Position numbers and translations under genes: made by a program. Below, in pieces: positions 1 to 11,565 of a stretch of DNA of 64,000 nt (the first letter of the stretch is position 1; every line of letters starts with the position of its first letter). The stretch lies in NCBI GenBank assembly GCA_039720395.1, contig CM077827.1, positions 16,727,822 through 16,791,821 of the forward strand. Reading direction: 5' to 3'. The DNA comes from Liquidambar formosana (lineage: Eukaryota; Streptophyta; Magnoliopsida; Saxifragales; Altingiaceae). Under the pieces are notes generated by a model that was not told the origin of the DNA, searched no databases, and was given only the letters and a program-made list of their open reading frames with translations.

Positions 1-974
1 CGGTGTTGTCTACAAGGACGTTAATATGAGGGAGAGGGAAATCATCTTTTGGGCAGGCTTTATTGAGATCCCGATAATCCACGCAAACTCTTACTCGACC
101 ATCCTTCATTGGCACAAGTACGATATTCGCGACCCAATCGGCTTGGTCTACCGCCCGTATAAACCCTACATTCAATAGCTTAGTAACCTCTTCCTTAACC
201 TTCATTAGCCATTTTGGTTGCATTCGCCTTAATTGTTGCTTCACGAGTTTGGCTCCTTCCTTTGTCATGATGTGATGCTGCACTATCTCCGGATCTATTC
301 GAGACATATCATCATAGGACCATGCAAATACATCTTGGAATTCACTCAATAGTATTTTGAGGTCGGTTTGTTCATTTATAGATAAAGTGGAGCCGATTTG
401 TACTTCCTTAAGATTTTCAATGGTGCCGAGGTTGATTTTAACAGTTTTACTCTTAATAGGTTCTACACTTCTTTCATAATATTCATTAATTACCTTGTTT
501 AAGTCGGGATCTTCGAACATTAATGCAATGTATTCTTCTAAAGACATATCAATATAAGCGAAATCAGAATTCATTTCATTATTAATTGGATAAATTACAT
601 CATAATTGGCCTCAGAGGCCTTGATGTCATAAAAAATAGTCACAGGATTAACCATAATCTTATCAGTCTGAGTGGTTATCCTATTGCCTACAATGGTCTT
701 CTCCATCTTCTCCCAAGGTCCAGGTGCTGGTTCCCCCATTTGCTTCAGTAATCAACTTCATTAAATTTTCTGCGATAACTTGATCTGTTAATACTATGAT
801 GTTCAGGTTGTGTTCTAATAGCAGCTGCTCCCAAACCCCCTGCTCTAAATTATCGGCCCAGTCCACGTCCAGTGCCTTTGTTTCCTCAACCTTTTCCCAT
901 AGAGGTGTTATCTTTAATGTTTCAGCGAAAAAGACTTCCAAACCTAGTAACCTTCTTCCATTGGTCTTGTCCAC
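1..974 (-). pseudogene. Linker and N-terminal reverse transcriptase of element 1a
   Basis: From 974 the gag-pol frame continues (MDKTNGRRLLGLEVFFAET) to a stop at 681-683, but the true downstream reading lies one frame over from about 730. There the translation runs through FYDIKASEANYDVIY and FQDVFAWSYDDM, then the start of the RT palm and fingers (VRVCVDYRDLNKACPKDD), and leaves the window before the YxDD catalytic motif. The motifs are typical of Ty3/gypsy RT. A single-base indel near 710-745 explains the frame change. Confidence 0.85.
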
Positions 975-2441
975 CTATGGCTCTGGGAAGCCGCAAAAAG
1001 GGAAATCTTCTCCTTCTTTGATGAAATTGCCATTAAGAGTGCCCTCGTTCTTCGGGAGCCTTGATTTTCCCTCATACCCTATCCCTTTGCGGTCTTTTTG
1101 TGTGTGAAAATCAGGCAACTCAGTGATTCCCTGTCCATCCTTTCCCATCCCCATTCCAGGTATGTATCCCATCCTCTTCATGATGTGAGCCACCATATGG
1201 CCTACCCCTATTCCAAAATCTGGGGATACCTTTTCCCTTTCATCATTCTTTCTTTTGAGCATTTGCACTAACTTGAATCCTCTCCATCCTGAGTCTTCTG
1301 CTCCCTCTTTGATACCTAATACTTGACCCGTGATTTCTCCATCCCTGTGAATCACTAAGACGCCTCCTTGCCACGGCATTTTGATTTTTTGGTGCATTGT
1401 TGATGGGACATCTTCGAGAGGGTGAAGCTAAGTTCGTCTTAGCATCATGTTGTAATTGGCTGGAATATCCATCACACAGAACTCTACCATAGATTCCACC
1501 AGTCCTAATTTGCAGTTTGCTTTGAAAGTCCCTAGGACGCTCCTCGAGCTATTGTCGTATCCTCTCACAGTTACTGCAGATGGCGTTAGTTCTTCCTTGG
1601 GTATACCAAGGCGGTTTGTTGTGCGTAGCGGGCATACGTTGAGAGCTGACCCATTGTCTATGAGTACCACCGGAATTTTCAGGTTCTTGCATTCCACCGT
1701 GACATACAAGGGCTTTGCATGCTCTACCCCTTCCATGGGAAGATCTTTTCTTGAGAATGTCAGTATGGTCTTCTCAGCAGCATCTACCCCCATGATTGAC
1801 AATACTTGTTCAGGCGTAGTGTCGATGGATACCTTATGCTGAGCTAGTGCTTCCAATACCGTCTTCCTATGTTTCTTTGAAGCCACCAACAAACCCCATA
1901 AGCTAATGTTGGTCTGTGTCTTCTTCAACTGCTTCAGGACCCAATCCTCTTCCTCTTCTTTCCCTATTTCTCCCAACTTGTGTCTCAACTCCTCTATGTC
2001 GACTTCAGGGTTCACGTCTTTTCCGGGATTGTCACCCTCTAGATGAGGAGGCTTGAAATGCCTGCCTGCGCGAGTAAGGTGCATAGTGTCCTCCTTAATT
2101 TGTTCCCAGAACCCTTTCTTAATATCCCCTTCTTCGTCACTGTCATCCCATGGTGAGCACACTGAAATGATGAGTATAGATGGATCCCCGCTTTTGCATC
2201 CTCTTTCGATCACATTGGCATATGGCGGTGGTGCATTATGGTTAGGAATGGGATTTCGATGCACGTTGGGTTTCTTATCTTCTCCTGGTGGTGGCAGCTT
2301 CCCCGCTTCAATCATGTCTTGTATCACATGTCTCAACCGAGTACAATTGTCGGTCCTATGACCAATGCGCTGGTGAAACTCGCAGAACTCATTCTGCTTC
2401 CTGTTAGATGGGATTGGGTTTGGAAGTGGCATAGGTTCCAA
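975..2441 (-). pseudogene. Nucleocapsid knuckle, aspartic protease and G-patch segment of element 1a
   Basis: The reading frame 2441 to 1428 opens with a knuckle-like CEFHQRIGHRTDNC block, followed about 200 residues later by the retropepsin site VVLIDNGSALNVCP. This family typically has DNG rather than DTG. The frame then reaches the conserved ANYNM block but ends at TAG 1428-1430, where family members read tryptophan. The same frame resumes at once (MHQKIKMPWQGG) and contains the glycine-rich, G-patch-like MGYIPGMGMGKDGQG. It ends at TAG 975-977. The protease would process the polyprotein. The G-patch-like segment may bind nucleic acid, but its role here is unknown. Confidence 0.85.
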
Positions 2442-2444
2442 GGC

Positions 2445-3448
2445 CTACAAGTACCCCCTTCTAGACAAATTAGCAAATGCCTTGGACAAGGGTAGCCCCA
2501 AATCATGAAATACTCTGGGCTTTCTCTTTGTCTGCTGAACATTCCCTACTGTTGCTTGCACTGATCCCTCGATTTGTTGCCTCCACTTGTTCCACTGTTG
2601 CCACTGCTCGCCCCAAACACCCTCTTGGGCCTGGTCTCGATCTGCCCTTTGTTTATTGCATCTTCTATTCGGGTCCCACACTGGTACAGTTGTTGGAAAT
2701 CCATAACGGATAAGGCTAGCATTTTGTCAAAATAGACTGGTGTCAAGTTTTTTAGGATCATGTTGACTTTGTCTATCTCCACTGGCCTGTTCGTCAGTTT
2801 CACTGCTTTTGCTCTCCATCGTCCTATGAACTCAGAAAAAGGCTCATCAGGTTTCTGCCTTGTCATTTCTAAGTCCCTTAACGTTACATCCAACACTGTA
2901 TTATAGTTGTACTTATTGGTGAATTCCTCGGTCAACACCTCCTAAGTCCCAGTTATCTTCTCATCGAGCTTATAGTACCATTTTGAAGCATCTCCAGATA
3001 AGGATAGTGGAAATGCGAAGTGGACTTGCTCCGAGGTTAGACCCCTCATCCTGGCTATGCTCATGTACTGGAGTAGATGTTGCTTAGGGTTGCCAGTTCC
3101 ATCAAACTTCTTGTAATCCGCAATCTTGAATTTAGGGGGTAGCTGCATCCTAGTTTCTAACGTGGTGCTAGGCATAGAAAACATGCAGTCATCTATCCCT
3201 TGAGACTTACGCCAAGTGGCCTTCATCTGCCTTATTTGTTCTCTCATTTCTTGATTCTCTACCTCCAGCTTATTGAACCTAGGATCTTCCATCTTGCCCT
3301 TGCCTTTGACGTTTTTCTTGTTGGCCATGTAATCTGTGAAATCCTCATCATCCTAAGGGTGAGATTCACCATCATGAGTTTTCAGTGCACCATTTCCTTC
3401 TCCTTCCTTGTCGACCCCCTTTTCACCATCGGGTTGATCAGATGACAT
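2445..3448 (-). pseudogene. gag region of element 1a
   Basis: Capsid-like retrotransposon gag. It starts with an acidic N-terminus, then a coiled-coil-prone stretch (EVENQEMREQIRQMK), then the conserved gag core around LPPKFKIADYKKFDGTGNP and the SFSEFIGRWRAKA-type segment (here PFSEFIGRWRAKAVK). Two TAG codons break it (3353-3355 and 2942-2944); the second falls where related gags have tryptophan. A frameshift near 2550-2600 moves the reading into the frame of the downstream nucleocapsid and protease, and a third TAG at 2445-2447 closes that frame. Gag would form the cytoplasmic virus-like particle. No intact product is possible. Confidence 0.85.
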
Positions 3449-4604
3449 TTTACCCCCCATATCTCAATGCTCTAGCCTCTGGGTTAATCCCGTGATGAGT
3501 TCCTTCATTTCCGCTTTATCTTGTCGCAACATAGCCACGATATCAGATAAAGTCGGCTCCACTGCCATTGATTCTGGTTCCACTTTCCTCAATCGGTTGG
3601 ATGTAGGTGATCAGATCCAAGTACAACCTGGCACACTCTTCTGTGATCGACCAATCCTTTACTGCATTTAGCCACGTGTAACTTATCGAGTCTATATCCT
3701 TTATTTGAATAAACAACGTTGTTCCATTAAGATTACCCGATTATTGCTCACTATACCTTGGGCTTTGTCATGTTTACTATGTCTTCCAAATGCCCAAGGT
3801 ATAATGAGTTGGACACAAAGCCTGTTATTTCACTTACTTAAGCCCAATACATAAGTGTCTCTCACCTCTCAATATGTTGGGCCCGAACCTGACATTCATT
3901 CTTTTTTTTTTTTTTTTTTTTGGTCAGGCCCAATTACAAATAATTCTCCACTCTTTCGGGCTTAAGTTCGGATATAACTTGCTTTGGACTTGATTCTTAG
4001 CTGGATTTTGGATTTGATTGCCAACACGGTTATCCTAGTGCTAAACCCACATAGTCCATTAATTATCTCAAGTCGGCCCAATATACACACACCTCACTCT
4101 CTTTTGGATCATGGACCCATGTATTTTCTCTTATTATTTTACACAAGTCCAAGTCCAATAACAATATCACACAATTTCCCTCAATTGGGCTCAACTTGAG
4201 ATAGCTAATAGATAATGGGGGCCTCATCCCAAGCCCGCGATAAATTCCTAATATGAATGCAACATGACATGGCACACATTCAAGCACAGGTATGCAAAGG
4301 TTGGTGGGATGACTAGTGGTGTTGGTTAATGGGGTACTTCTCCTTCAAGGGTCAGCCAAGCTAGGGCACTCAAAGAGTGGCCCGTTAGTGTACTCACAAG
4401 CTTATTACAGGCTAGTGGCACAGGCTGTAGGTTGATGATGCCAACTTCCAGTAACCATAGGCCCGAATGGGACCCGGTACCTTTCATCAGACTGTCATCG
4501 AGGGTAAGGGGTGGTAGTGCGCGTGTGTGCAATTTTGGTCTTTTCTAATTAAACAATTTAAATTAAGTAAAGCTATAAATCACTATATGGAATCTAGCTC
4601 TCTA
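3449..4604 (-). other. 5' leader of element 1a, no gene seen
   Basis: About 1.15 kb between the PBS and the gag ATG. It is untranslated leader by position. It contains a poly(T) run on the plus strand (3902-3921) and no reading frame that I can assign. Long leaders are common in Tat/Ogre elements. Confidence 0.6.
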
Positions 4605-4622
4605 TCCCCAGCGGAGTCGCCA
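4605..4622 (-). other. Primer binding site of element 1a
   Basis: On the minus strand TGGCGACTCCGCTGGGGA lies 3 bp inside the LTR end. It begins with TGG, as needed to pair with a tRNA CCA end. From memory this sequence resembles the tRNA-Arg type PBS described for Ogre elements. The tRNA identity is not verified. Confidence 0.75.
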
Positions 4623-4625
4623 CTG

Positions 4626-5908
4626 TGAGCGCCACGCCCTAAACTACATAGCTCGAGAATACGCATTAGCCTCAAAGGACTAACACGGAGAGGAGTCGCC
4701 ACCCAATAATGGGAACGAGCAAACCCTAGTAGGGTGTAGCTCGTCATAACCAGAGATTCGGGTTCAAAGCTAGGGTACGCAGCTGGGAAGGTGTTAGGCA
4801 CCTAGCCACGCTCGGTCGAAACCGGCCCCCTACACATGATTAATGGCTTTAATTAATTTAATGTCTAATCAAAATTGACCCTATTCATTCAACCATAGCA
4901 ACACGCAAATCATGATGATATGATACAGATAAGGGCACGAAATAAACATAAAGAAATAACATACGAATTAACCAACTATCAGAATAACTACAATAAAGAA
5001 AGAAACTGTCTGTCGATGCTTTATGTGCGTACGCAACTACATTACTGCGTACGCATACCACATACTGCGTACGCAATACAATAATTGCGTACGCACCCGT
5101 TGGCAATTTATGTCATCTCTCAAAACTCACGGTATACCATCAGAAATTGCATACGCGATTTTCCACAGATTAAAGCCTGAAATCATTTTTATGGTAACAC
5201 AGGAAATCTTCATACTAGTAAACTACCATACAATAAAGCCCTAGTCTACTATATGATGCTTATGCAGAAATATACGTGAAGCCCTAGGTTCTCTTATGAA
5301 AAGAGTCCACTATGTGATAATATGCGATCATTATCAGGCAGTTAACATGGCATTTATGATAAAATATTACTCTATTGAATATGGATCTTCATGCTTAGTA
5401 AATAAACCATGCAAGCAGGATGCAGATGTTAACCTCAGGGTTCTCTACTCTGATTCCTTTAGAACTGCTCCTTCTGAACCTCCAGAATTGCAGCCTTCAA
5501 TACTTTCTTCCTGTTCTTATAGCTCTCCTTCTCTCTTTGATTCCAATCCCCTCCAAAAGTCCCCTTCTTTAGGTGTCTAGTGGGTTATATATAGGCATAG
5601 GAAGTAGGATTAGGGGTCTTTGCTTTTTTCCTCGAAATCTAGGTCTCCTAAGCATATTGTAACACGTTCCTTGAAAAGAGTTCTGATCTGGAGGGCAAGT
5701 GGCCCGAAAAGAAAGGTTCTGGAAGCATGAGGTGCGTACGCACCTCTATACATGCGTACGCATCCATGTTTCCGATTTCACCTTATTTCTCAGTTGCAAT
5801 TCTTTTGGCTCATGTAGGCGGATTCCAAAGTTTCTCAAAGTATATGAACTAACCTCATCATAGGGCGTTTCCAATCCGATTCATCGGGTGCAAAATGGGG
5901 TGTCTACA
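4626..5908 (-). repeat. 5' LTR of Ty3/gypsy element 1a
   Basis: The minus-strand LTR starts TGTAGACACCCCATTTTG (at 5908) and ends CGCTCA (at 4626), 1283 bp. It is homologous to 50541-52127, which ends with the same TGTAGACACCCC start. It is followed by the PBS. A TATATATA promoter-like box lies near 5585-5596 on the minus strand. A cluster of TGCGTACGCA palindromes occurs at 5026-5098. It abuts an internal region of element 2A at 5909, so 1a probably inserted into 2A. Confidence 0.85.
5026..5098. other. Cluster of TGCGTACGCA palindromes in LTR 1a
   Basis: Four copies of the 10 bp palindrome TGCGTACGCA (or one mismatch) are spaced about 18-22 bp apart, with two more near 5740-5765. The homologous LTR at 50541-52127 keeps the cluster at 50938-51012, partly decayed by CG to CA/TG changes. 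Its regularity suggests a protein-binding or transcriptional element of the LTR. Confidence 0.6.
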
Positions 5909-6573
5909 AAATGATGATCCATGAGTTATGAAATAACTCACTACTTTTACTATTCCCACTGAAAGTGGCTTGAAATCATGTGATAACGATAATTTCACAT
6001 GAAATGATGATTCAAGAGTTATGAAATAGCTCACTATCTTTGCTATTTCCACTGAAAGTGGCATGAAATCATGTGATAATGATAATTTCACATGAAATGA
6101 TGATTCGTGAGTTATGAAATAACTCACTATCTTTTTTGTCCCCAGTGAGATTGGCATGAAATGCACTTAGTTTTGAATTGATGGACATTCAATTCAACGA
6201 TGATTTCACATAAAATGATGATATATGAGTTTTACTTGTTATGAAATAACTTGTTTTGAGAATTCCAATGCAATTGGCAAGGTACCTTATGATGCACTAG
6301 TGCAACTAGTCTCGCATCATGAGAAGACCATGTGGATATCACCAATGCAATTAGTGCATGGTAAAGGTATTTACATGAGCGCACCAACGAATGTTGGCAT
6401 GCAATCAATTATTTGCTTCGATGAAATCATCGCATGCTCGGATATGACGAAGTCTATCCTTATGGTTCCATTTGAGTTTGTTGGTATTAATGAGATTAAT
6501 CCATCAAACAAAAATGGGTTGTTCTTTAATCATTGACTCACAGTGTGAAACTTGTTCATCAATGAGGGACTTC
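5909..6573 (+). mobile_element. Internal 3' region of Tat-like element 2A
   Basis: Non-coding internal segment just upstream of LTR 2A. 5909-6170 holds about three degenerate units with the text (A)TGAGTTATGAAATAACTC, homologous to the 74 bp array at 57165-57720 in reverse orientation. 6225-6560 matches the reverse complement of 56470-56710. It is truncated on the left by element 1a at 5908. Confidence 0.75.
6560..6573 (+). other. Polypurine tract of element 2A
   Basis: AATGAGGGACTTC sits directly before the LTR start TGTCACACCCC. The counterpart in 2B reads AATGAGGGGCTTC in the same place. Position and purine content fit the plus-strand primer of reverse transcription. Confidence 0.65.
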
Positions 6574-9573
6574 TGTCACACCCCATTTTTGTCACCTTAG
6601 CTAGGACATATCATTTCATGTAGGATTTTGAGTCCTTTTCGAGTCTAGTCTTTTTGCATTGAGTTTCTATGGTGTTGAATATCATGTGTATGAATTTTGA
6701 AGTGATTTGGAGTTCATCTTGATAGTCAATAAGAACTTTTGCGACTTTAAGGGCATAATCGTCTTTTAAGCCGTATATTTTCCATTTGATCTTGAAATGA
6801 ATCTCGAGTCATTCCCTCGAGTTCATATGGTTACATAGAGTCTATATATAGGTTCAATTTCATGAATTAATGGTTTAAGATCAATTCGGCTCGTAATGGT
6901 TCGGGTTAGCTAAAAGACCCTTTCTTGGTTTGCTCAAATTGACTCATAAGACCCAACCAATTTTCTCTTATTTAACTTCAATTGGGCTTTATTTACATCC
7001 TAGGTATGTTTAGAAAGATCGAATTTCGATTGGGAAAGCATTTGGTTCGACCTTGTGTACAAACCCAGCTTAGCGACGGTGAGGCACCATGGTTAACCAC
7101 TTTTGTAAAACCTAACCATGCACCCATGGTTAAGGATTTTTGTCCTAAAATGCTTAAAAATGTGTTCCCCTTCGAAACACGGTTGTTTTGGCTTTTATTT
7201 CGTCAAAATCGGACTTAATTTGAACATTCTAGGACTTCTGAAGCAAGAAGGAGTCAAAACCGGAGCGGAATAGAAGAGCCCTCGCGTAACCATCCGGGGC
7301 TGGACGGTCAGCCATCCAAGCCCAAACGGCTAACCGTTCGGGGCAAGATGGTCACCCGAGAGAGTCCGTCTTCAACTCAAATTCTGACTCTCTCTCCCTC
7401 TTTTGACGGTTTCATCCGCCAATACAATTTGTTTTCTCTTAGGAATGTATAAGTTTGAGTTGTTTGAGCACCAAGAGAGTCTCTAATAGCCCTAGGATCA
7501 TTGTTTAATGAATTAATCTTAGCCATTGGTTTAGGGGGTCAGTTCTCTATATAAAGGACATGATATTCAGCACATAGGGGGAGGTTAATGGCACTTTACA
7601 CTTAGAGAGAGAGGGAGCTATGAGTTTGGAGAGCTAGAAGGACATCAATAGGAGGCTTTTCAACCCTAAGCAAGCAAGGAAACAAGAAGTTTGAAGACAA
7701 AGAAGATTCTACAAGAGGTAAGCATGTCTCTTTAATGCTGAACATGAGTTCTCTCCTTCTCCTTCTCCTTCTTCTTCTATGATAGTTCTAGTGCATGATA
7801 TAGCTCCACATGTTAGGATAGTTCAATGTTTTTATGATGCATTATGAATGATTTTAAGATGATTTATGGCTTTATATGCTTGATAATCCCTGGTTTACTA
7901 AGGATTGGATAGTATTATTCTTCTTATCCTCTTAAATCATGTATAGTTGACATGTTTAGGTTGCTATGATTATTATCATGAGTTGATGCTTCTGTTAGTT
8001 AATATACATGATATGAATGATATTCATGATGATTTGAGCATGTGTTAGAGTCTTTTCGTAGGTTTTTATGCATAGTTGTGAGATTAGGGTTTCGATAACC
8101 CTAAAATCACACAGGTCTTATACAGCATGCTTAGTTTAGTTTTGTGAGTAATTTCTCATCATAGTCATTCTATAAATGCTGCATACAGTTGAATCATGCT
8201 AGGTTTGCATTCATATAGTATATTTTATAGGGTTTTTGGAGACATTATCCTTTTCTAAAGATAATTATCCTTTTCGTTGAGTGAGGTTTTGCATGAGAGC
8301 TTTCTGTGATGTGTTTAAGCATAGAATCACTTCTATTGTGTTCTAGTATATATATTTTACGTAGGATATGTTGATTGCACCTCCCCATAACGACTTTTTT
8401 ACGAGAAATTATCTTAGAATAGTTTCGCTTAAGAAAGCTCGCCGTAGGAAGGCCTATTTTCATATTTTACATAAAATATCATCTTTTTGGTTAGAATGGG
8501 ATTTGCTATCATGTTGATTGATATTGTTAGAGTCTCTCATGTTTGTTAGTATGTCTTTCATAGGTTTTTTATGCATGTTAGTTAGGTCATTGCATATAGG
8601 ATTAAGTTAGGGTCTTTAGTTATTCATTATTCTTGTTGTTTGCATGATAAATGGATGATTTTAGGCCTTGTCATGGTTCTGTCCAGATTAGTATATTTCT
8701 CTTCTTTGCATGATTTTGTGCACTTGTAAGGGTGCAAACAGGTACAATGTTTGTCCTATTACAAATAGGGCTGCTATGGCTTGAAATGGCTAATGCTTGG
8801 AGCTTTTGCGCTCAGGTAAGTAGGGTATGAAGTGCCCTAATTCACTTTTCTTATTCTTTCTCTTCTCCCTCCTAGGGTTATTTCTTAATACGAACATATG
8901 GTGATTATCAAAGGTTTCCTATATTAATAAAATTCTGGTTTTCTATCAAGGTTTTCCTCTTGTGGAAGTTTCCAATTTTGGACTATTCAATACATTTTCT
9001 CAGATAAGGAAACCTAAGGTTTTTACCATAGGTTTGTATTAGGTTGTAACCTTATTCTTTTCGAACTACGTGGACTTTGATCCATGTATTTCGCTGCATG
9101 GTACGTAGGCGCTCTTCGTGAGGCTCAAGTCCGTTCTAGGATCCAAGTATCCTAGGTTTTTCTTTTCTTTTCTTCTTTTTTCTGTTTTGTTTTATTTGTT
9201 TGGTTATGCATGGATGATTGGATGGAATATATGATATGCGTGCTGCCTTGTGATGATATATACTGATATTTGAGTGAAAAAGATTTTAAGTTAGCCCAAT
9301 CAAATTAAGAGACCAACTCGGGCGATGTGGGTGCCTATGGGCTTTGCCCAGAACCTTCCCATGTCGTAACTTAGCCCCCGAATTCAATTTTCTGGTTTTA
9401 AAGACTTTACTTTTCCTTTAATGGAGTCATGTGGTTTTGAAAATAAAACATTTTTATGGTTTTCCTTTTTTTCCTAAAAAATGAGGTGGCGACTCCTTTT
9501 CGTTTGTTGTCTTTCACCCATTCTTTCGCCAAACAAATCCCTTGTGGGCTCCGCGCTTTTTCATGGGTTCACA
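6574..9573 (+). repeat. 3' LTR of Tat-like element 2A
   Basis: A 3.0 kb LTR beginning TGTCACACCCCATTTTTGTC and ending TGGGTTCACA. Its reverse complement is present at 53449-56465 with high similarity along its length. It contains the GACGGT/ACCGTC palindrome region at 7279-7360, a promoter-like TATATAAAGG at about 7550-7559, and a GAGGTGGCGACTCC block near 9482. No long reading frame looks genuine. The upstream PPT shows that it is a 3' LTR. Confidence 0.85.
7279..7360. promoter_or_regulatory. GACGGT/ACCGTC palindrome in LTR 2A
   Basis: An 82 bp interval with nested inverted units (GGACGGTCAGCCATCC, AACGGCTAACCGTTC) and outer arms CCTCGCGTAACC / GGTCACCCGAG. The same motif occurs in LTR 2B and upstream of both antisense genes of 2B. 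It lies about 270 bp upstream of the TATA-like box of the LTR, consistent with a U3 control element. Function is inferred. Confidence 0.55.
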
Positions 9574-9890
9574 GACCCATTTTGGGGTGATATGGGTGCT
9601 TATAGGATGTTTTCTAGAACCTTCCTACATCGTAACTTAGTCTCCGAATCTTCTCTTGTTTTATTAAGACCTGCTTTTTCTTAATCGGAGTCAACTTGTT
9701 TTGTTTTCAAAGTTTCCTTTAAAACACTTTTATAGTTTTCCTTTTTCCTTAAAAAATGAGGTAGCGACTCCTTGTTTTTTATGTTTTTTTTTTTGTGAAC
9801 CTTTAAAAAAAAACAGATTTTTATTTATTTAAATCTCTATATTCTTTTTTAAAAAAGGGTTTGGTCAAAACCCATGGTTCACACTACTAT
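9574..9890 (+). repeat. Second, diverged copy of the LTR 2A terminus
   Basis: This stretch repeats the last part of LTR 2A (compare 9310-9573): the GTGATATGGGTGCTTATAGG text, the ACATCGTAACTTAG block, GAGGTAGCGACTCC and a final TGGTTCACA. It is either a local tandem duplication or the tip of an older LTR of the family. Confidence 0.6.
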
Positions 9891-10662
9891 GCAACTACAT
9901 AAATTAATCGATGCAGAAAATTATTAATCATATGAAAAACTAAATAAATACAAATTGAAAAAGAAAACTAAATAAATAAATTTACTATGAAATAAGAAAC
10001 AACTAAACAAAATAAATATACATGGGAAAAAGAAAATCATGTAAATAGCATGTCTCGACATTCGAGAATAATAATAGGCTATTTTAAATAATGGAGAAAA
10101 GGATGGAAAAGTAAGTGTTACCCTTAGGTTAGGTGGTGTGTAGGATGAAACTTTGATGAACTCTCTCCTTCAAGTCTTCGTAATTACAGTCGTCTTTCTT
10201 TCTCAGCTTTTAGGGTTTGTAGAAGTGGTGCTAGAGAATGATAGAAGTGGTCCCAGACAGTGGTAGACGTGGTTTATAGAGAATGGTAGAAGACGTCCCC
10301 TATCCAGGTTGAAAGTGGTATATTTATAGAGGTAGTATTAGAGTTTTATTGGGGTTAAGTAGGGTTTCTAGAGGCTTGTAGCCGTCATTGATAAGAATTA
10401 CACTAGGCAAGAAAGGCTTCCAAAAATAAGAACAAGGCAAGTTTGACTACGACATGTGTACCCACAAATCAAATATGCGTATGCACAAATGAAATATGTG
10501 TGTGCATGTCTGGGAAATTTTCACTCGATTTTACCTCACCGGGCTATCATTATGTTGACCTTTTGAAGATTATTTACTAAATTCCAATTAATTCCATTCT
10601 TCATCATCAGGTTCAAGGGGTTTTGAAATGTCAAGAGGTACAAAATGTGTGTCAACACGAAT
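9891..10662 (-). repeat. Diverged LTR related to the element 1 family
   Basis: Resembles 50541-52127 in layout on the minus strand: a terminus reading TACAAAATGTGTGTCAACA (the family end reads AAAATGGGGTGTCTACA), a stretch of GCGTATGC-like motifs near 10480, and a minus-strand TATA-like box CTATAAATATACC near 10315-10328. It is too decayed to fix both ends. No gene seen. Confidence 0.45.
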
Positions 10663-10732
10663 GCATCGGCCCCTAACACCTAGTATAAGGCTGGACTCCT
10701 TAGGCACCCATGAAGTTTCAACCTATATATTA

Positions 10733-11145
10733 TTAGGGAGCCTCTATTGGCACCCCGAGACTTGCTTTATTTTTCTCACTTATTTTAAAATTTTAAGGTT
10801 TTATAAAAAATATAAAAAGTTTTCATGAAAACTGGTAGTATTGTCTACTAGAAAACATTATTTTGAATAACTTAATAAAAGAAAGGTTTTTAAAATTTGT
10901 TGTTTAAGTGGATTTTTTTAATTATATTTGAAATAAAGACTACAAATGAGTAAAAGGTTTATTTAAACGATAGGCTTTTTGAAATTTTTTTTAATAAAAT
11001 TGTTAAAGTTAATTTTTTTTAGTAGATAATGCCAATTTATCTTTATAATTTTTTTTTTATATTTTTCATAAAATCTAAAAATATAAAATAAGTAAGACTA
11101 AAAAACTAGTCTTGTGGGGGTGACAGAGGACCAATATTGGTATCG
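10733..11145. mobile_element. Foldback (long terminal inverted repeat) MITE
   Basis: Two AT-rich arms of about 190 bp (10733-10930 and 10940-11145) are imperfect reverse complements. The outer parts read TTGGCACCCCGAGACTTGC and, on the other strand, CTGTCACCCCCACAAGAC. Both then contain CTTATTTTA and TTTTATGAAAA/TTTTATAAAAA blocks. No coding capacity. It ends about 125 bp upstream of the KH gene ATG, so it may contribute to the promoter region. Confidence 0.6.
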
Positions 11146-11271
11146 CTAAAGACTTGCGATTTCACAAGTCCCTTGTTACCCAATATTTAGCTGATGACCT
11201 ACTCTTTTAGGTCCCAACAGGCTTAAGCACGTACTGCTCCGAACCTTCATTCTCTTCCTCTCTCTCGGTAA
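11146..11271 (+). promoter_or_regulatory. Upstream region / 5' UTR of the KH gene
   Basis: Short stretch between the foldback element and the ATG. It ends in a CT-rich run (CTCTTCCTCTCTCTC) typical of plant 5' UTRs. No TATA box is obvious. Confidence 0.4.
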
Positions 11272-11565
11272 ATGGCTTCTGAACCCACCTCCAAGGACGG
11301 GCATGCATCAGCAGCAGAGTTGGGATCTGACGCAACACAACAACCGGTCACATCAGCAGCCACCGAATCTGACACACAACCAGCGGCGGCAGCTTCGGAG
11401 AAATGGCCGGGGTGGCCGGGAGACAATGTGTTCCGTCTGATAGTGCCTGTTTTGAAGGTGGGCAGTATCATCGGACGCAAGGGCGAGCTCATTAAGAAGA
11501 TGTGCGAAGACACGCGCGCTCGCATTCGTATCCTTGACGCCCCCATCGGCACTGCTGATCGCATT
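11272..11565 (+). CDS. PEP: KH gene exon 1 (N-terminus and KH1)
   Basis: 98 codons from the first ATG, ending ADRI before a GTCAGT donor followed by a CT microsatellite. It holds the GRKG loop of KH1. The ATG is the only one that precedes KWPGWPGD in frame. Confidence 0.9.

Larger units (their letters stand above)
1..3448 (-). pseudogene. Ty3/gypsy (Tat/Ogre-type) gag-pol pseudogene, element 1a
   Basis: Whole gag-pol remnant of element 1a, cut by the window start inside reverse transcriptase. The order on the minus strand is gag, CCHC-like knuckle, aspartic protease, G-patch-like segment, RT. It encoded the structural and replication proteins of an LTR retrotransposon. It is clearly dead: five in-frame TAG codons (complement positions 3353-3355, 2942-2944, 2445-2447, 1428-1430, 975-977) and two frameshifts (about 2550-2600 in gag, about 710-745 before RT). 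The gag start is taken as the ATG at 3448, in the frame of the gag core. The G-patch-like segment next to the protease and the PBS at 4605-4622 point to the Tat/Ogre branch. The lineage is inferred from motif order, not from a tree. Confidence 0.9.

Noticed and set aside
1456..2495. Plus-strand frames opposite gag and protease
   Set aside because: Shadows of the minus-strand gag-pol coding sequence with no domain text.
4885..5244. Short proteins through the TGCGTACGCA cluster (also 50800-51139)
   Set aside because: They lie in LTRs and arise from repeated palindromes; frames on both strands are open by chance.
6225..6536. Protein of about 100 residues in element 2A (also 56439-57009)
   Set aside because: It is repeated at 56439-57009 in the non-coding 3' region, is not in a conserved order with gag-pol, and no domain is recognised. 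A small accessory peptide cannot be excluded.
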